Shown: one piece after another, positions 26,021 through 34,215 of the stretch
Layout of the letters: each line of letters starts with the position of its first letter
Position numbering within the stretch: position 1 is the stretch's first letter
Source: GWE2-51-13 sp041736705
GTDB taxonomy: Bacteria; Bacillota_I; Bacilli_A; Erysipelotrichales; Erysipelotrichaceae
Length of the DNA: 64,000 bases
Direction of reading: 5' to 3'
Assembly: GCA_041736705.1 (NCBI GenBank)
Contig: JBGSTC010000016.1
Coordinates: 11,234-75,233, forward strand
Program-made: the position numbers and the translations under genes
Notes under the pieces: model-generated
What the model was told of the DNA's origin: nothing
Database searches by the model: none
The model's input: the letters and a program-made list of their open reading frames with translations, nothing else

Positions 26021-27496
26021 ATGAACATGACGAAACTACTTACAGCCGGTTTGACCTGCGCCCTGCTCTCTTCCTGCGCCCCGATTAAGGACCCCGTCGA
26101 TCCACCTGAAGATCCGAAGGTGTATCGTATCGGTTCCACGGTCGAGGTGTATTTGTCGACGATGGATGCATCGAATCTTTTTAACCATATGCCGGAAGAC
26201 GCGATCGTGTATGATCGACAAGAGGCACCGAAAACAGGGTTCGATGTGACGATTAATCCGAATAAAACCTTCCAGAACATTCTGGGTGCCGGTGCGTCGT
26301 TCACCGACTCCTCCGCCTACCTCATCAACTCCGTCTTAAGCCCGCAGCAACGCGATGACCTGATGGTCAAGTTGTTCGATAAGGAAGACGGGATCGGACT
26401 GTCGTTCATACGCCAGCCGATGGGGGCGTCGGACTTCGCCCGCGACTTCTACACCTACGACGATCAAGAAAAAGGTCAGACGGATGAAGATCTCAGCGAT
26501 TTCTCCATCGACCATGACCGGACGGATATTCTGCCGTTATTGAAACAAGCCCTTCGGTTGAATCCCGACCTGAAGATCATGGCCAGTCCGTGGAGTGCGC
26601 CGGGATGGATGAAAACCAGCGACAATACGGTCGGAGGTTCACTGAAACCTGAATACTACGAAGAATATGCCCAATACTTCGTGAAGTTCATCCAAGCCTA
26701 TCAAGAAGAAGGATTGGAGATCTTCGCGATCACCCCGCAAAACGAACCGTTGTATATCCCCAAACATTATCCGGGCTTGGGCATGAGCGCCTACCAACAG
26801 GTGCAGTTCATTCAGAAGGGACTCTATCCCGCCTTTCAGGAAGCCGGTCTATCGACGAAAATCTTGGCGTATGACCATAATTGGGATCGCAAAGACTTTC
26901 CGCTGGACGTCTTGAAAGCCATCCCCGAACTGGTCGACGGGGTCGCGTGGCATGTCTATGGCGGGAAAGTCATCGCGCAGAGCGAAGTGTTCAACGAGTT
27001 TCCCGACCACGAAGTCTATTTCACCGAAGCTTCGGGGGGTGAATGGGTACCTCCGTTCGAGGCGGCGTTCCATGATCAAATCAAGAACGGCATCGATGTC
27101 TTCCGTAACCATTCACGCACCTATGTGCTCTGGAACATGACGCTTGACGAAAACAACGGACCGACGGTCCCGGGTTTCGGCCGAAGCACCTGTCGCGGGA
27201 TTGTCACCGTCAACCAAGAAACCAAAGAGTTGACCTATAACCTCGATTATTATTCGTTGGCGCACTTCAGTAAGTTCATGCAGAAAGATGCGCTGCGGAT
27301 CGACTCGACGAAAGCCGAGGGGAATTTCACCAGCGTCGCGTTCCTGAATCCGGACCTGTCCGTCAACCTCGTGGTCTATAATATGCAGAACACGTCACGT
27401 AACGCCTTGATCCATCTCGATGACCAGACGATCGTCTACCCGATGCCTGCGAAAAGCGTCGCGACGATGACGTTCAAAATCGAAATCGTCAAGTAG
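26021..27496 (+). CDS. GH30-family glycoside hydrolase lipoprotein
   Basis: A 491-residue lipoprotein: signal peptide with LSSC lipobox (Cys19), so it should be anchored outside the cell. The catalytic part matches family GH30: GAGASFTDSSAY, RQPMGASDF, ASPWSAPGWMKTS, the acid/base Glu242 in TPQNEP and the nucleophile Glu336 in YFTEASGG, followed by a small beta domain at the C-terminus. GH30 covers glucosylceramidases, beta-1,6-glucanases and related enzymes; this layout resembles the glucosylceramidase/beta-1,6-glucanase subgroup, but substrate is not determined. AAGGA precedes the start. A cre-like site lies upstream. Confidence 0.9.
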   Translation: MNMTKLLTAGLTCALLSSCAPIKDPVDPPEDPKVYRIGSTVEVYLSTMDASNLFNHMPEDAIVYDRQEAPKTGFDVTINPNKTFQNILGAGASFTDSSAYLINSVLSPQQRDDLMVKLFDKEDGIGLSFIRQPMGASDFARDFYTYDDQEKGQTDEDLSDFSIDHDRTDILPLLKQALRLNPDLKIMASPWSAPGWMKTSDNTVGGSLKPEYYEEYAQYFVKFIQAYQEEGLEIFAITPQNEPLYIPKHYPGLGMSAYQQVQFIQKGLYPAFQEAGLSTKILAYDHNWDRKDFPLDVLKAIPELVDGVAWHVYGGKVIAQSEVFNEFPDHEVYFTEASGGEWVPPFEAAFHDQIKNGIDVFRNHSRTYVLWNMTLDENNGPTVPGFGRSTCRGIVTVNQETKELTYNLDYYSLAHFSKFMQKDALRIDSTKAEGNFTSVAFLNPDLSVNLVVYNMQNTSRNALIHLDDQTIVYPMPAKSVATMTFKIEIVK

Positions 27497-27537
27497 CGAA
27501 AGAGAAAGCCGACGATCTTCAATCGATTTATGATTAG

Positions 27538-27567
27538 AAAAGTCATCCCGATCTGGGATGACTTTTT
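27538..27567 (+). terminator. Bidirectional terminator between GH30 and NRAMP genes
   Basis: A 12-base-pair stem AAAAGTCATCCC / GGGATGACTTTT with a 5-base loop and T runs on both strands. Confidence 0.88.
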
Positions 27568-28810
27568 AGATTAATCGGATGATTTGCGAAACGAACAAGA
27601 TCGTCGTCAGCGAAATGATGAAGAGGACGGTTATGCTTGAGATGAGATTCTGAAGCTTCGAATTCGTATATTTCCCCATGATCCGCCGATCGTTGACAAG
27701 CAGAATCATGAAGATCAGGATGACAGGGACAAGGATCCCGGCGATTTGTTGGGTGGCGAGAATCAAAGGGATCAAGTCGATGCCTGGAATCAACACCAAC
27801 AATCCGGCGAAGAACAGAATCCCGATCATGATCGAGAAGAACGCTTTCGCATCCTGCATCTGGTTGTCGACGCCGCTTTCCCACCCGAACGCTTCACAGA
27901 TCGCATAGGATGTCGAGAGCGGGATGATGGCGCAAGCCAAGACCGAGGCGCCAAACAAGCCAGCCCCGAACAAGATGAACGCATAGTCCCCGGCCAACGG
28001 TTTTAGGGCAAGGGCGATGGCGGAAACGCTATCGGCTTCGATCCCCGCTTCATGCAAGGTCGCAGCGGTACAGACGATGACGAAGAACGAAATGGTCGCG
28101 CCCCACAACGAGCCAAGATAGACATCGAGTTTTTCATACTTGTAGTCACGCAGACTGATTTTCTTGTCGACGATGGCGGCTTGGAGATAGAACTGCATGT
28201 AGGGTGAAATCGTCGTGCCGATCAATCCGATGAACGCAAGCAAATAGCCCGTATCAAAGCGAAGGTGCGGTGTCACGACGGATCGAATCACGACCGGCCA
28301 ATCCGGTTGGATAATCAATGCGGAAAGGATGTACCCGAAGAACGCCAAGGTAAAGAGGAGAAACACCTTCTCGATTTTGCGGTATGAACCTTTCGTGATG
28401 AGAAACGCGATCGCGACCGCAACCACCGGCACGCTCAAATACTTACTGACTCCGAAAAGTTCCAAGCTCGCGGCGACACCTGCGAAATCTCCAAGCGTTA
28501 CTCCGAAATTCGCAAGGAAAAGGACAATCATCGCGAAGAACGTCCATCTCACACCGAATCGTTCCCGAATCAAATCGGATAACCCTTTCCCAGTGACAAC
28601 CGCCATCCTCGCATTCATCTCCTGAACGATGGCTAGTGCAAACGTCAGCAACAAGAGGCCCCAAAGCATCGTGTAACCGTATTTCGCACCGATATAGGCG
28701 AACGTCGATATTCCGCCGGCATCGTTACCGGCATTCACCGTAATCAAACCCGGACCGACAATCGCCATGATGTATGTGAATTTCGTCCAACGTTTTTTGA
28801 TCATTTCCAT
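27566..28810 (-). CDS. NRAMP-related divalent cation transporter, probable Mg2+ type
   Basis: A 414-residue protein with about 11 membrane helices and the NRAMP fold. The canonical metal site is altered: the first-helix DPGN motif is DAGG (Asp30-Gly33), and the sixth-helix MPHN motif is SPYM (about residues 202-205) within GLIGTTISPYMQFY. Loss of the sulfur ligand and the asparagine is what separates NRAMP-related magnesium transporters from Mn/Fe carriers. The overlapping upstream gene encodes an MgtE-N/CBS protein, which also points to magnesium. The Mg2+ assignment is inference. Start overlaps the upstream stop by one base. Confidence 0.85.
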   Translation of the reverse strand: MEMIKKRWTKFTYIMAIVGPGLITVNAGNDAGGISTFAYIGAKYGYTMLWGLLLLTFALAIVQEMNARMAVVTGKGLSDLIRERFGVRWTFFAMIVLFLANFGVTLGDFAGVAASLELFGVSKYLSVPVVAVAIAFLITKGSYRKIEKVFLLFTLAFFGYILSALIIQPDWPVVIRSVVTPHLRFDTGYLLAFIGLIGTTISPYMQFYLQAAIVDKKISLRDYKYEKLDVYLGSLWGATISFFVIVCTAATLHEAGIEADSVSAIALALKPLAGDYAFILFGAGLFGASVLACAIIPLSTSYAICEAFGWESGVDNQMQDAKAFFSIMIGILFFAGLLVLIPGIDLIPLILATQQIAGILVPVILIFMILLVNDRRIMGKYTNSKLQNLISSITVLFIISLTTILFVSQIIRLI

Positions 28811-30069
28811 CAGGACACCCTCTTGGCAATGCCGTATTCATAGGCTAAGTCGTTCAATGAAGTAATACCGACAAGAACGTCGGATGGATCGACGACCGGA
28901 AGCACCATGAGGTTATACTTCAACATCAGTTGGGTCGCCCGATCAAAGGGATCTTCATCATGGACCACGACGACGTTTTGATCTTCGGGAATCAGATGGG
29001 CGATGTCGATCTGAGGATCCGCCAAGATCAAATCCAATAAAGAAACCACGCCTTTGAGATGTGATTCAGCATCCACGATGTAGAGATAATGCGATATGTC
29101 TTCTTCCGGTTTGACCCGGCGCAGTTCACTGAGCACTTGGCCGACGAGATCGGTGGATTGAAAGGAGAGGAAATCGTTCATCATCAAACTACCGATCGTC
29201 TTTTCGTCATATTCCATCAATTCACGGATTTCGGAAGAAATCTCGGATTCCATGTCGCTCAACAAACGCTCCACGGCGTCCTCTTCCATTTCCTCAAGAA
29301 TGTCGGCGACTTCATCAAGTGGCATTCTTTCAAGAACATCCGACGCATTCTCCAAAGATACGTTCTCCATCAAACTGACCTGGACATCGGATTCGATTTC
29401 CTCAAGGACATCCGCGGCGACTTCAGGGTTTAGACTTTGAAACAACGACACCTGGGTTTGCTTGTCAAGATCTTCAAGGATGTCGGCCAGATCGGCGGCA
29501 TGCAAGGTGTTTAGCCGGTGAAGGGAACAATTAAGCCGAAGCCGATCCGTTCCATGCGTCAATGCCTGGACGTCGTCCCAAGCGACAAGTGAATTGTGGA
29601 ACTGCCGCTTTAGAATCGAGGAGATTCGAATCGCCGGCCATTCGACACCAAGCCGTCTCATCAATCCGCGAAGTCCGATGTCGACCGCCACCAAAGACCA
29701 CTTCCCCGCCCATTCCGCGATTCGTACGTCGTTGACCCGTTCGACTTTCTTCCCTTCCACATCGATAATCTGTTTATCCAGGAAATCTCGCGCCAAAAGG
29801 ATGTCGCTGTCAGGGACAGGTGTGAAGGACAAGTTTGGTGATCCTAACCTCACATGATAACGACTATGGTCATCTCGATAGATTTCCAGGGAATCCGCCG
29901 CAACGAAAAAGACACGACTCCCGTTCTTGACCACGATGGCACGGACATTGGGAATCGCGGATTGAAAATCAACGACAAGATCATTCAACTTCCCGATGAT
30001 GGAATCATCGAGATTGTGAATGTTTTTATTGAGTATCTTACTAAAAAAGAAGTCTTTTGAGGTTAACAT
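28810..30069 (-). CDS. PRC-barrel/MgtE-N/CBS-domain protein paired with the NRAMP transporter
   Basis: A 419-residue soluble protein. Residues 1 to about 150 hold two PRC-barrel-like units (LNDLVVDFQSAIPNVRAIVV, VERVNDVRIAEWAGKWSLVAVDIG). Residues about 185-285 form the MgtE N-terminal superhelix with repeated ADILEDL, ADVLEEI, ADILEEM units. Two CBS domains follow (about 285-415). It is the cytosolic regulatory half of an MgtE magnesium channel without the channel. Co-transcription with an NRAMP-like transporter suggests that it gates or senses for that protein. An SD-masking hairpin lies directly ahead of its start. Confidence 0.87.
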   Translation of the reverse strand: MLTSKDFFFSKILNKNIHNLDDSIIGKLNDLVVDFQSAIPNVRAIVVKNGSRVFFVAADSLEIYRDDHSRYHVRLGSPNLSFTPVPDSDILLARDFLDKQIIDVEGKKVERVNDVRIAEWAGKWSLVAVDIGLRGLMRRLGVEWPAIRISSILKRQFHNSLVAWDDVQALTHGTDRLRLNCSLHRLNTLHAADLADILEDLDKQTQVSLFQSLNPEVAADVLEEIESDVQVSLMENVSLENASDVLERMPLDEVADILEEMEEDAVERLLSDMESEISSEIRELMEYDEKTIGSLMMNDFLSFQSTDLVGQVLSELRRVKPEEDISHYLYIVDAESHLKGVVSLLDLILADPQIDIAHLIPEDQNVVVVHDEDPFDRATQLMLKYNLMVLPVVDPSDVLVGITSLNDLAYEYGIAKRVS

Positions 30070-30137
30070 GACACCCCTCCTTTTCTAAGGCGGGGTGACC
30101 TTGGTTAAATGAAAAAAAGGACGCCCCGCGCGGTATT
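30070..30137 (-). promoter_or_regulatory. Candidate leader switch of the MgtE-N/NRAMP operon
   Basis: On the minus strand CACCCCGCC (30089-30097) can pair with GGAGGGGTG (30072-30080), hiding the ribosome binding site. Just upstream, GCGGGGCG (30122-30129) can instead pair with CACCCCGC and free it. Two exclusive structures around the start of a cation transport operon suggest a riboswitch or RNA thermometer. I do not see the conserved M-box core, so the class is unassigned. Confidence 0.5.
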
Positions 30138-30184
30138 ATGAAGAATCAGGTTTACAAAGGATACGTATCGTCGACTACCCGGGT

Positions 30185-30478
30185 CTATGTCCATTTTTTT
30201 CTCACCACCTTGCATGGTAATTTTACTCCCATAATGAAAAAGAGTAAATCAATTCCATAAAAACAGAAGGCAAATCCAGAAGGAATCCACACTTCGATGA
30301 AATGATAGATGGGATGATCCTCCGGCCGTTTTTCATCTTGATTAAAGTGCTTCGATGATGCTCATTTATTCGACGCGAAATAACTCAAAGGACCAAATTG
30401 TTTCCTAGAAATCGATTCACACTCAACCAAGATGAGTTGTTTCGCTGTGACTTCGGCATCGACTTTCAAATTGTACAT
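30185..30478 (-). pseudogene. Small membrane-protein ORF interrupted by one in-frame TGA
   Basis: From ATG at 30478 the minus strand reads 97 codons to TAG with a single internal TGA (30362-30364, codon 39). Both halves use codons typical of the window. The first half begins MYNLKVDAEVTAKQLILVEC. The second contains EDHPIYHFIEVWIPSGF and a membrane segment ending in FFIMGVKLP. I recognise no family. Since TGA is a stop elsewhere here, the simplest reading is a recently disabled gene or a sequencing error; a selenocysteine or readthrough codon is less likely. It fills most of the 444-base gap between the MgtE-N gene and the sigma factor gene. Confidence 0.5.
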
Positions 30479-30491
30479 TAATAGGTTGTGC

Positions 30492-30497
30492 TATACT
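30492..30497 (+). promoter_or_regulatory. -10 box of the sigma factor gene
   Basis: TATACT lies 17 bases before the ATG of the sigma gene. TTGTAC stands 15 bases upstream of it, a short spacing, so the -35 element is unsure; an autoregulatory promoter of unusual sequence is possible. Confidence 0.4.
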
Positions 30498-30513
30498 GAA
30501 ATCGGAGAACCCC

Positions 30514-31026
30514 ATGCACATAAGCGAAGAAGATTTCGAGAACATCTACCGGGCGACGTTCACTCCCCTCAGTAAATATGTACTCTTTAAAGTACAGAGT
30601 GTTTTCGATGCGCAAGACCTCGTACAGGATGTCTATTATGATTTATATAAAAGGATGCTGAAGGAAAAAGAAGAGATCGAGAACCCTTTGGCCTACTTGA
30701 TGCAGATGGCGAACCATGCGCTTACGCGCTATTATAAGGAGAAATCGATCCGACCGATCACCTTGGATGATGAAGATGCAACGACGATCCAGGCGATCCC
30801 CGATGAATACGATTTGGAATCGGATGTTTTGGATAAAGTGAGTTTGGATGAACTTTGGGATGAAGTCACAAGACTACCGGAACTTGACCAAAAGATTCTC
30901 ACCGCCCGGTTTCGATTCGATTTACGCTATATCGAAATCGCAAATGCATTGGGCATCCCGGAAAGCACCGTAAAAAGCAGGGTTTATAAGGCGTTGGAAA
31001 CCTTGAAGAAAAAGTTCTTAAAATAA
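30514..31026 (+). CDS. ECF-type RNA polymerase sigma factor
   Basis: A 170-residue sigma factor with only regions 2 and 4. Region 2 spans about 10-75 (VFDAQDLVQDVYYDLYKRM, LMQMANHALTRYYKEK). Region 4 spans about 110-168 (LPELDQKILTARFRFDLRYIEIANALGIPESTVKSRVYKALETLKKKF). This is the ECF layout, not the SigI layout, yet the next gene encodes an RsgI-like transmembrane protein, which would hold the sigma factor inactive until an external signal. GGAGAACC precedes the ATG. Target genes are unknown. Confidence 0.9.
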   Translation: MHISEEDFENIYRATFTPLSKYVLFKVQSVFDAQDLVQDVYYDLYKRMLKEKEEIENPLAYLMQMANHALTRYYKEKSIRPITLDDEDATTIQAIPDEYDLESDVLDKVSLDELWDEVTRLPELDQKILTARFRFDLRYIEIANALGIPESTVKSRVYKALETLKKKFLK

Positions 31027-31075
31027 TTTCGTCGAAAACCGGATGAGGCGACTCTATAAGGGTGAAAGGACTTAA

Positions 31076-32131
31076 GTGAGAAAAATGAACCAACTGAAAA
31101 AAAGCATCCACAAAAACACATTCAACGAAGACACGATGTTGGCTCAGATTTATCAACGTGCCGAAATGGACGGCTTAAGATCCAAACGGTCTAATCACCG
31201 AAAGGAGTCCCTCATGAAAAAGAAAAGCATTTTCGTCTTCGGTTTGGCGGTCGTCGTACTCTTCGGGATCGTCTTCGCCAACTCCCTGAATCTATTCAAA
31301 CAGGATACATCCAACGTCGTCGCGGCGATCGTCGCCGTCGACATCAACCCGAGTTTCGAATTATCCACCAACTCCGAAGGAATCGTATTGAAAGTCGAAG
31401 CGATGAATGAAGACGCGAAGACACTCGCCACATCGGATTTGGTTGGAAAACCGATCGCCGAAGCCATCGACCTGATTGTCCAACGAGCCAATCAAGCCGG
31501 ATTCGTCGACATCGAAGATTTGGAAGATGATTATGTCGTGGTCAGTACGGTGCTGATGGAAAAAGCCGCCGAATCCGTCCGTGATCGACTACATACCCAG
31601 ATCCAAGATCGCATCCGTCTCAGCGATACCTTGCAGTGCATGAATGTCGTCGAATTGAAGGCTGAAAGAATCGCTCAATTCGAAGCGAATGAAAAAGAAA
31701 TCCCCTTGGGATTGTATGTCCTGAAAGGGATGGTCAACCTTCCTGACGGAACGACCGTGACGGTCAAAGAATTCTTCGCGAACGAACAGAATAAAGAAAA
31801 AGTGAAGAACAAGATTCAATTAACCGAAGCGACCCAGGAAAAAGTCCGTGAACGCATCGAACTTGCCCTCAACAAGCTTGAGAATGCGGGCGTCGATACG
31901 ACCGAACTGAGAACACGGTTACAGAATGCTTCGGTTGAACAAATGATGCAGATCCAAAACGAAGTGAGAAATAAACAAGAAGATCCGGGTCAAGGTGGCA
32001 ACGGAAATGGAAGCGGAAATACGGAAGATAGCGGAAAAGGTGATGGAAACACCGGTGACGATTCCGGGACTCAACAAGGTTCCGGTAGTGATTCCGGCGG
32101 TTCCACAAGCGGTTCGGGTAAAGGAAGCTAA
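31076..32131 (+). CDS. RsgI-like transmembrane anti-sigma factor
   Basis: A 351-residue protein with a cytosolic N-terminus of about 50 residues, one membrane helix (about 50-68) and an extracellular part. Right after the membrane comes VAAIVAVDINPSFEL, the conserved RsgI segment whose Asn-Pro bond is self-cleaved in studied RsgI proteins. A helical domain follows (about 90-280) and a Gly/Ser/Asn/Asp-rich tail of about 60 residues, possibly a wall-spanning linker. No carbohydrate-binding module is present. The likely start is GTG at 31076, five bases after AAAGGA. It should bind the ECF sigma factor encoded 49 bases upstream. A paralogue lies at 49490-50446. Confidence 0.85.
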   Translation: MRKMNQLKKSIHKNTFNEDTMLAQIYQRAEMDGLRSKRSNHRKESLMKKKSIFVFGLAVVVLFGIVFANSLNLFKQDTSNVVAAIVAVDINPSFELSTNSEGIVLKVEAMNEDAKTLATSDLVGKPIAEAIDLIVQRANQAGFVDIEDLEDDYVVVSTVLMEKAAESVRDRLHTQIQDRIRLSDTLQCMNVVELKAERIAQFEANEKEIPLGLYVLKGMVNLPDGTTVTVKEFFANEQNKEKVKNKIQLTEATQEKVRERIELALNKLENAGVDTTELRTRLQNASVEQMMQIQNEVRNKQEDPGQGGNGNGSGNTEDSGKGDGNTGDDSGTQQGSGSDSGGSTSGSGKGS

Positions 32132-32156
32132 AAACGAGAGTTCGCTCTCGTTTTCT
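32131..32156 (+). terminator. Bidirectional terminator after the sigma/RsgI operon
   Basis: Stem AAAACGAGAG / CTCTCGTTTT closed by a TTCG tetraloop, with T on both sides; shared with the convergent acetyltransferase gene. Confidence 0.88.
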
Positions 32157-33093
32157 ATTGCTTTTCATCAATCCGTCGTACCAACGAAACGGTATAGGGC
32201 GTAAAGTATTTACCCCAGAATTCCCGTGCGTTAGGATTGAAACTCTCATAATCGACCCCAAGCGAGGTAATTCCTTCTTGGCTTACCTTGTTTTCAAGAA
32301 CATGAAGAAGTTCACGCATCATCCCCGATTTTCGATATTCAGGCAAACAGTAGGCACCGCAGATATTCAGCATCCCTTTTTCTTCCGTGATGAAATTCTC
32401 CCCGTCCTCCATGACTTCGATGTAGGCGATGATCCCATTTTCAATACGTGCGATGAAAATCCGTGAATCCCGTCGTTCTATGGACTGCATGAGTTCTTGT
32501 TCCGTCATCAACGGATAGTTCAAAAAGGTCGGGGAGTGCGCAAGATGACCAATCAGTCCGTTGCGAAGGGCGAGGATCGATGCACTGTCGTTTCGGTCAA
32601 GTTCCGTGATTTCGATCGAAGTCGGAAGAATCGCGCGGCTTGCATCGATTACACGGATCGCATCCATGCATCGCATCCCGAATCCGTTGGTGAAGAAACT
32701 TTCGATCGCCTCCTGATCATGGGCGTAGAGCGCGATCGCGTGGCTGAAGATTTTATCATCCACCAAACGTTTCGCCAATCCTTGATAAAGCAGGTCATAG
32801 ACTTTCTTGCGATGGTTTCCGATGACCCCGTGTGCGTGAAGCGGGATGAACGTCCCCTTGACTCCGGTCGTCCCGAACGCATCTTCGATGAGTGGATAGG
32901 CGCAAAGATATCCGATCAATTTACCACCTTCGATCATACCGAACGCATAGGCATTCTTCACGAAATACCCTAAATCCGGAGTGTGTATGATTTCAGGGAG
33001 TTCTTTCGTCTTCATTCTCTCCGCTTCGTAACACAGATGCAGGATCTCGTAGGCTTGGTCAAGATGGGTTTCCGTCAATTGAATCCATTCCAT
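32155..33093 (-). CDS. GNAT-family acetyltransferase, two-domain
   Basis: A 312-residue protein with two GNAT-like halves. The first (about 1-150) has an intact-looking fold (GVIGNHRKKVYDLLYQGLAKRL). The second (about 150-310) has ICGAYCLPEYRKSGMMRELLHVLEN and a closing GVDYESFNPNAREFWGKYFTPYT segment typical of two-domain acetyltransferases. Substrate unknown. ATAGGAGAT precedes the ATG. The stop is inside the shared terminator. The downstream end is convergent with the RsgI-like gene, so no functional link is implied. Confidence 0.85.
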   Translation of the reverse strand: MEWIQLTETHLDQAYEILHLCYEAERMKTKELPEIIHTPDLGYFVKNAYAFGMIEGGKLIGYLCAYPLIEDAFGTTGVKGTFIPLHAHGVIGNHRKKVYDLLYQGLAKRLVDDKIFSHAIALYAHDQEAIESFFTNGFGMRCMDAIRVIDASRAILPTSIEITELDRNDSASILALRNGLIGHLAHSPTFLNYPLMTEQELMQSIERRDSRIFIARIENGIIAYIEVMEDGENFITEEKGMLNICGAYCLPEYRKSGMMRELLHVLENKVSQEGITSLGVDYESFNPNAREFWGKYFTPYTVSLVRRIDEKQ

Positions 33094-33101
33094 GGCATCT
33101 C

Positions 33102-34130
33102 CTATTTCAGTTTCGTATTGAGTTCAACCAATCGGTTGAACTGTTTTTCCATCATCGAAAGATTCGCTTTGATTCGGCTATCGCTAGAATCTGCAACGTC
33201 CGCATTCAGAATTCGGTTTGCATCCGTCGAGGAAGGATGTGTAAAATCGAGTTTCCCGAGTCGGTCGATGATCGTTTCCAATTTTTTCAGGTCCATCGGA
33301 GTGACTTCGACGTGTTGTTCCTGGTTCATGAAAATGCAGTCGTAGGCAAGATGGATCATGCTTTTCATCGCGTTCACCATGTCGTCGAGCACCGTCAAGT
33401 TCGCCTTCTCGCGTCGGTTGAACGGGAGTGAATTCTCTTTCATCATCGTCTGGACGTTCGCCTTCACCATTTCGATGTCGTTGAACACACCGGCCAACAC
33501 CGAGGATGAAACCGGGGAATCGATCGGACTCGATAAGATTTCATAGGTTTTCTTCAATCCGGATACCCCTTGGAGTCTGGCGAATTCCATCCGTTTTTTC
33601 CCGATCTTCCGATAATAAAATAGCGAGAAGACATAGTTGAAGGTCAGCGCGATCAAGACACCCAGACCCAAGGCGGAAATACGGAGTCGAAACGTCAAAA
33701 GAACGCTGGGATTCCCCAAAGCATCGTTCTGCAGAAGCTGCGTCATGTAGACGCTGGTGAAGATCGCGACCGGAGACACCATGCGGTAATCGATTTTAAG
33801 CGCGATGTAGAGGGTCAAACCCATGCCCATGGCGACGGTTAAAAACGAGACGTGATATCCCATCAGAAAGACCAAAAAGCCGGTGGAGAGGGCTCCCAGG
33901 GTCGATGCGGTCATTTGGTTGATCGCACCCTTCACCCCGGATACGTTCACCGCCTCGAGATTGTACATTACACCCAACAAGACGGAAATCATGTCGAGAC
34001 GGGTGATTGAGAAAGCGTTGCCTAAAAGAAAACCGACGCCGATCGCGCACATCGATTTTAAGATATAAAGCCAGGAATCAAGTAAAACCGCTTCACGTTT
34101 CAAACCGAAAACCCGCATGAATTGATCCAT
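33102..34130 (-). CDS. FUSC/aromatic-acid-exporter-like membrane protein
   Basis: About 342 residues: six hydrophobic helices in the first 170 residues, then a cytosolic helical domain of about 165 residues. The membrane half (LKSMCAIGVGFLLGNAF, DMISVLLGVMYNLEA, STLGALSTGFLVFLMGY, PVAIFTSVYMTQLL) resembles the FUSC/ArAE half-transporter family. Bacterial members are thought to export aromatic acids or similar compounds. The start at 34130 is preferred because GAGG lies 11 bases ahead; a GTG at 34142 sits on that site. It precedes the acetyltransferase by 8 bases, so the two probably form one operon. Confidence 0.75.
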   Translation of the reverse strand: MDQFMRVFGLKREAVLLDSWLYILKSMCAIGVGFLLGNAFSITRLDMISVLLGVMYNLEAVNVSGVKGAINQMTASTLGALSTGFLVFLMGYHVSFLTVAMGMGLTLYIALKIDYRMVSPVAIFTSVYMTQLLQNDALGNPSVLLTFRLRISALGLGVLIALTFNYVFSLFYYRKIGKKRMEFARLQGVSGLKKTYEILSSPIDSPVSSSVLAGVFNDIEMVKANVQTMMKENSLPFNRREKANLTVLDDMVNAMKSMIHLAYDCIFMNQEQHVEVTPMDLKKLETIIDRLGKLDFTHPSSTDANRILNADVADSSDSRIKANLSMMEKQFNRLVELNTKLK

Positions 34131-34191
34131 ATGTCGCGTCACCTCTGTCTTTTTATTATAACGGATATTCTCTGACTTGTCGGAAAAACAT

Positions 34192-34215
34192 GAAAATGAC
34201 CATCCTGGGATGGTC
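34192..34215 (-). terminator. Weak terminator of the membrane-anchored HTH gene
   Basis: Stem GACCATCC / GGATGGTC with a 2-base centre, followed by ATTTTC on the minus strand, at the gene's stop codon. Confidence 0.55.

Noticed and set aside
30070..30137. M-box (ykoK) magnesium riboswitch
   Set aside because: The location fits, but the conserved M-box core around AGGTGAGGCTCCT is not visible; only the alternative hairpins are supported.
30362..30364. Idea that TGA codes for tryptophan in this organism
   Set aside because: TGA ends many genes in tightly overlapping operons (for example PadR at 1891, the histidine kinase at 11204, hypB at 56619), and TGG is used freely for tryptophan.
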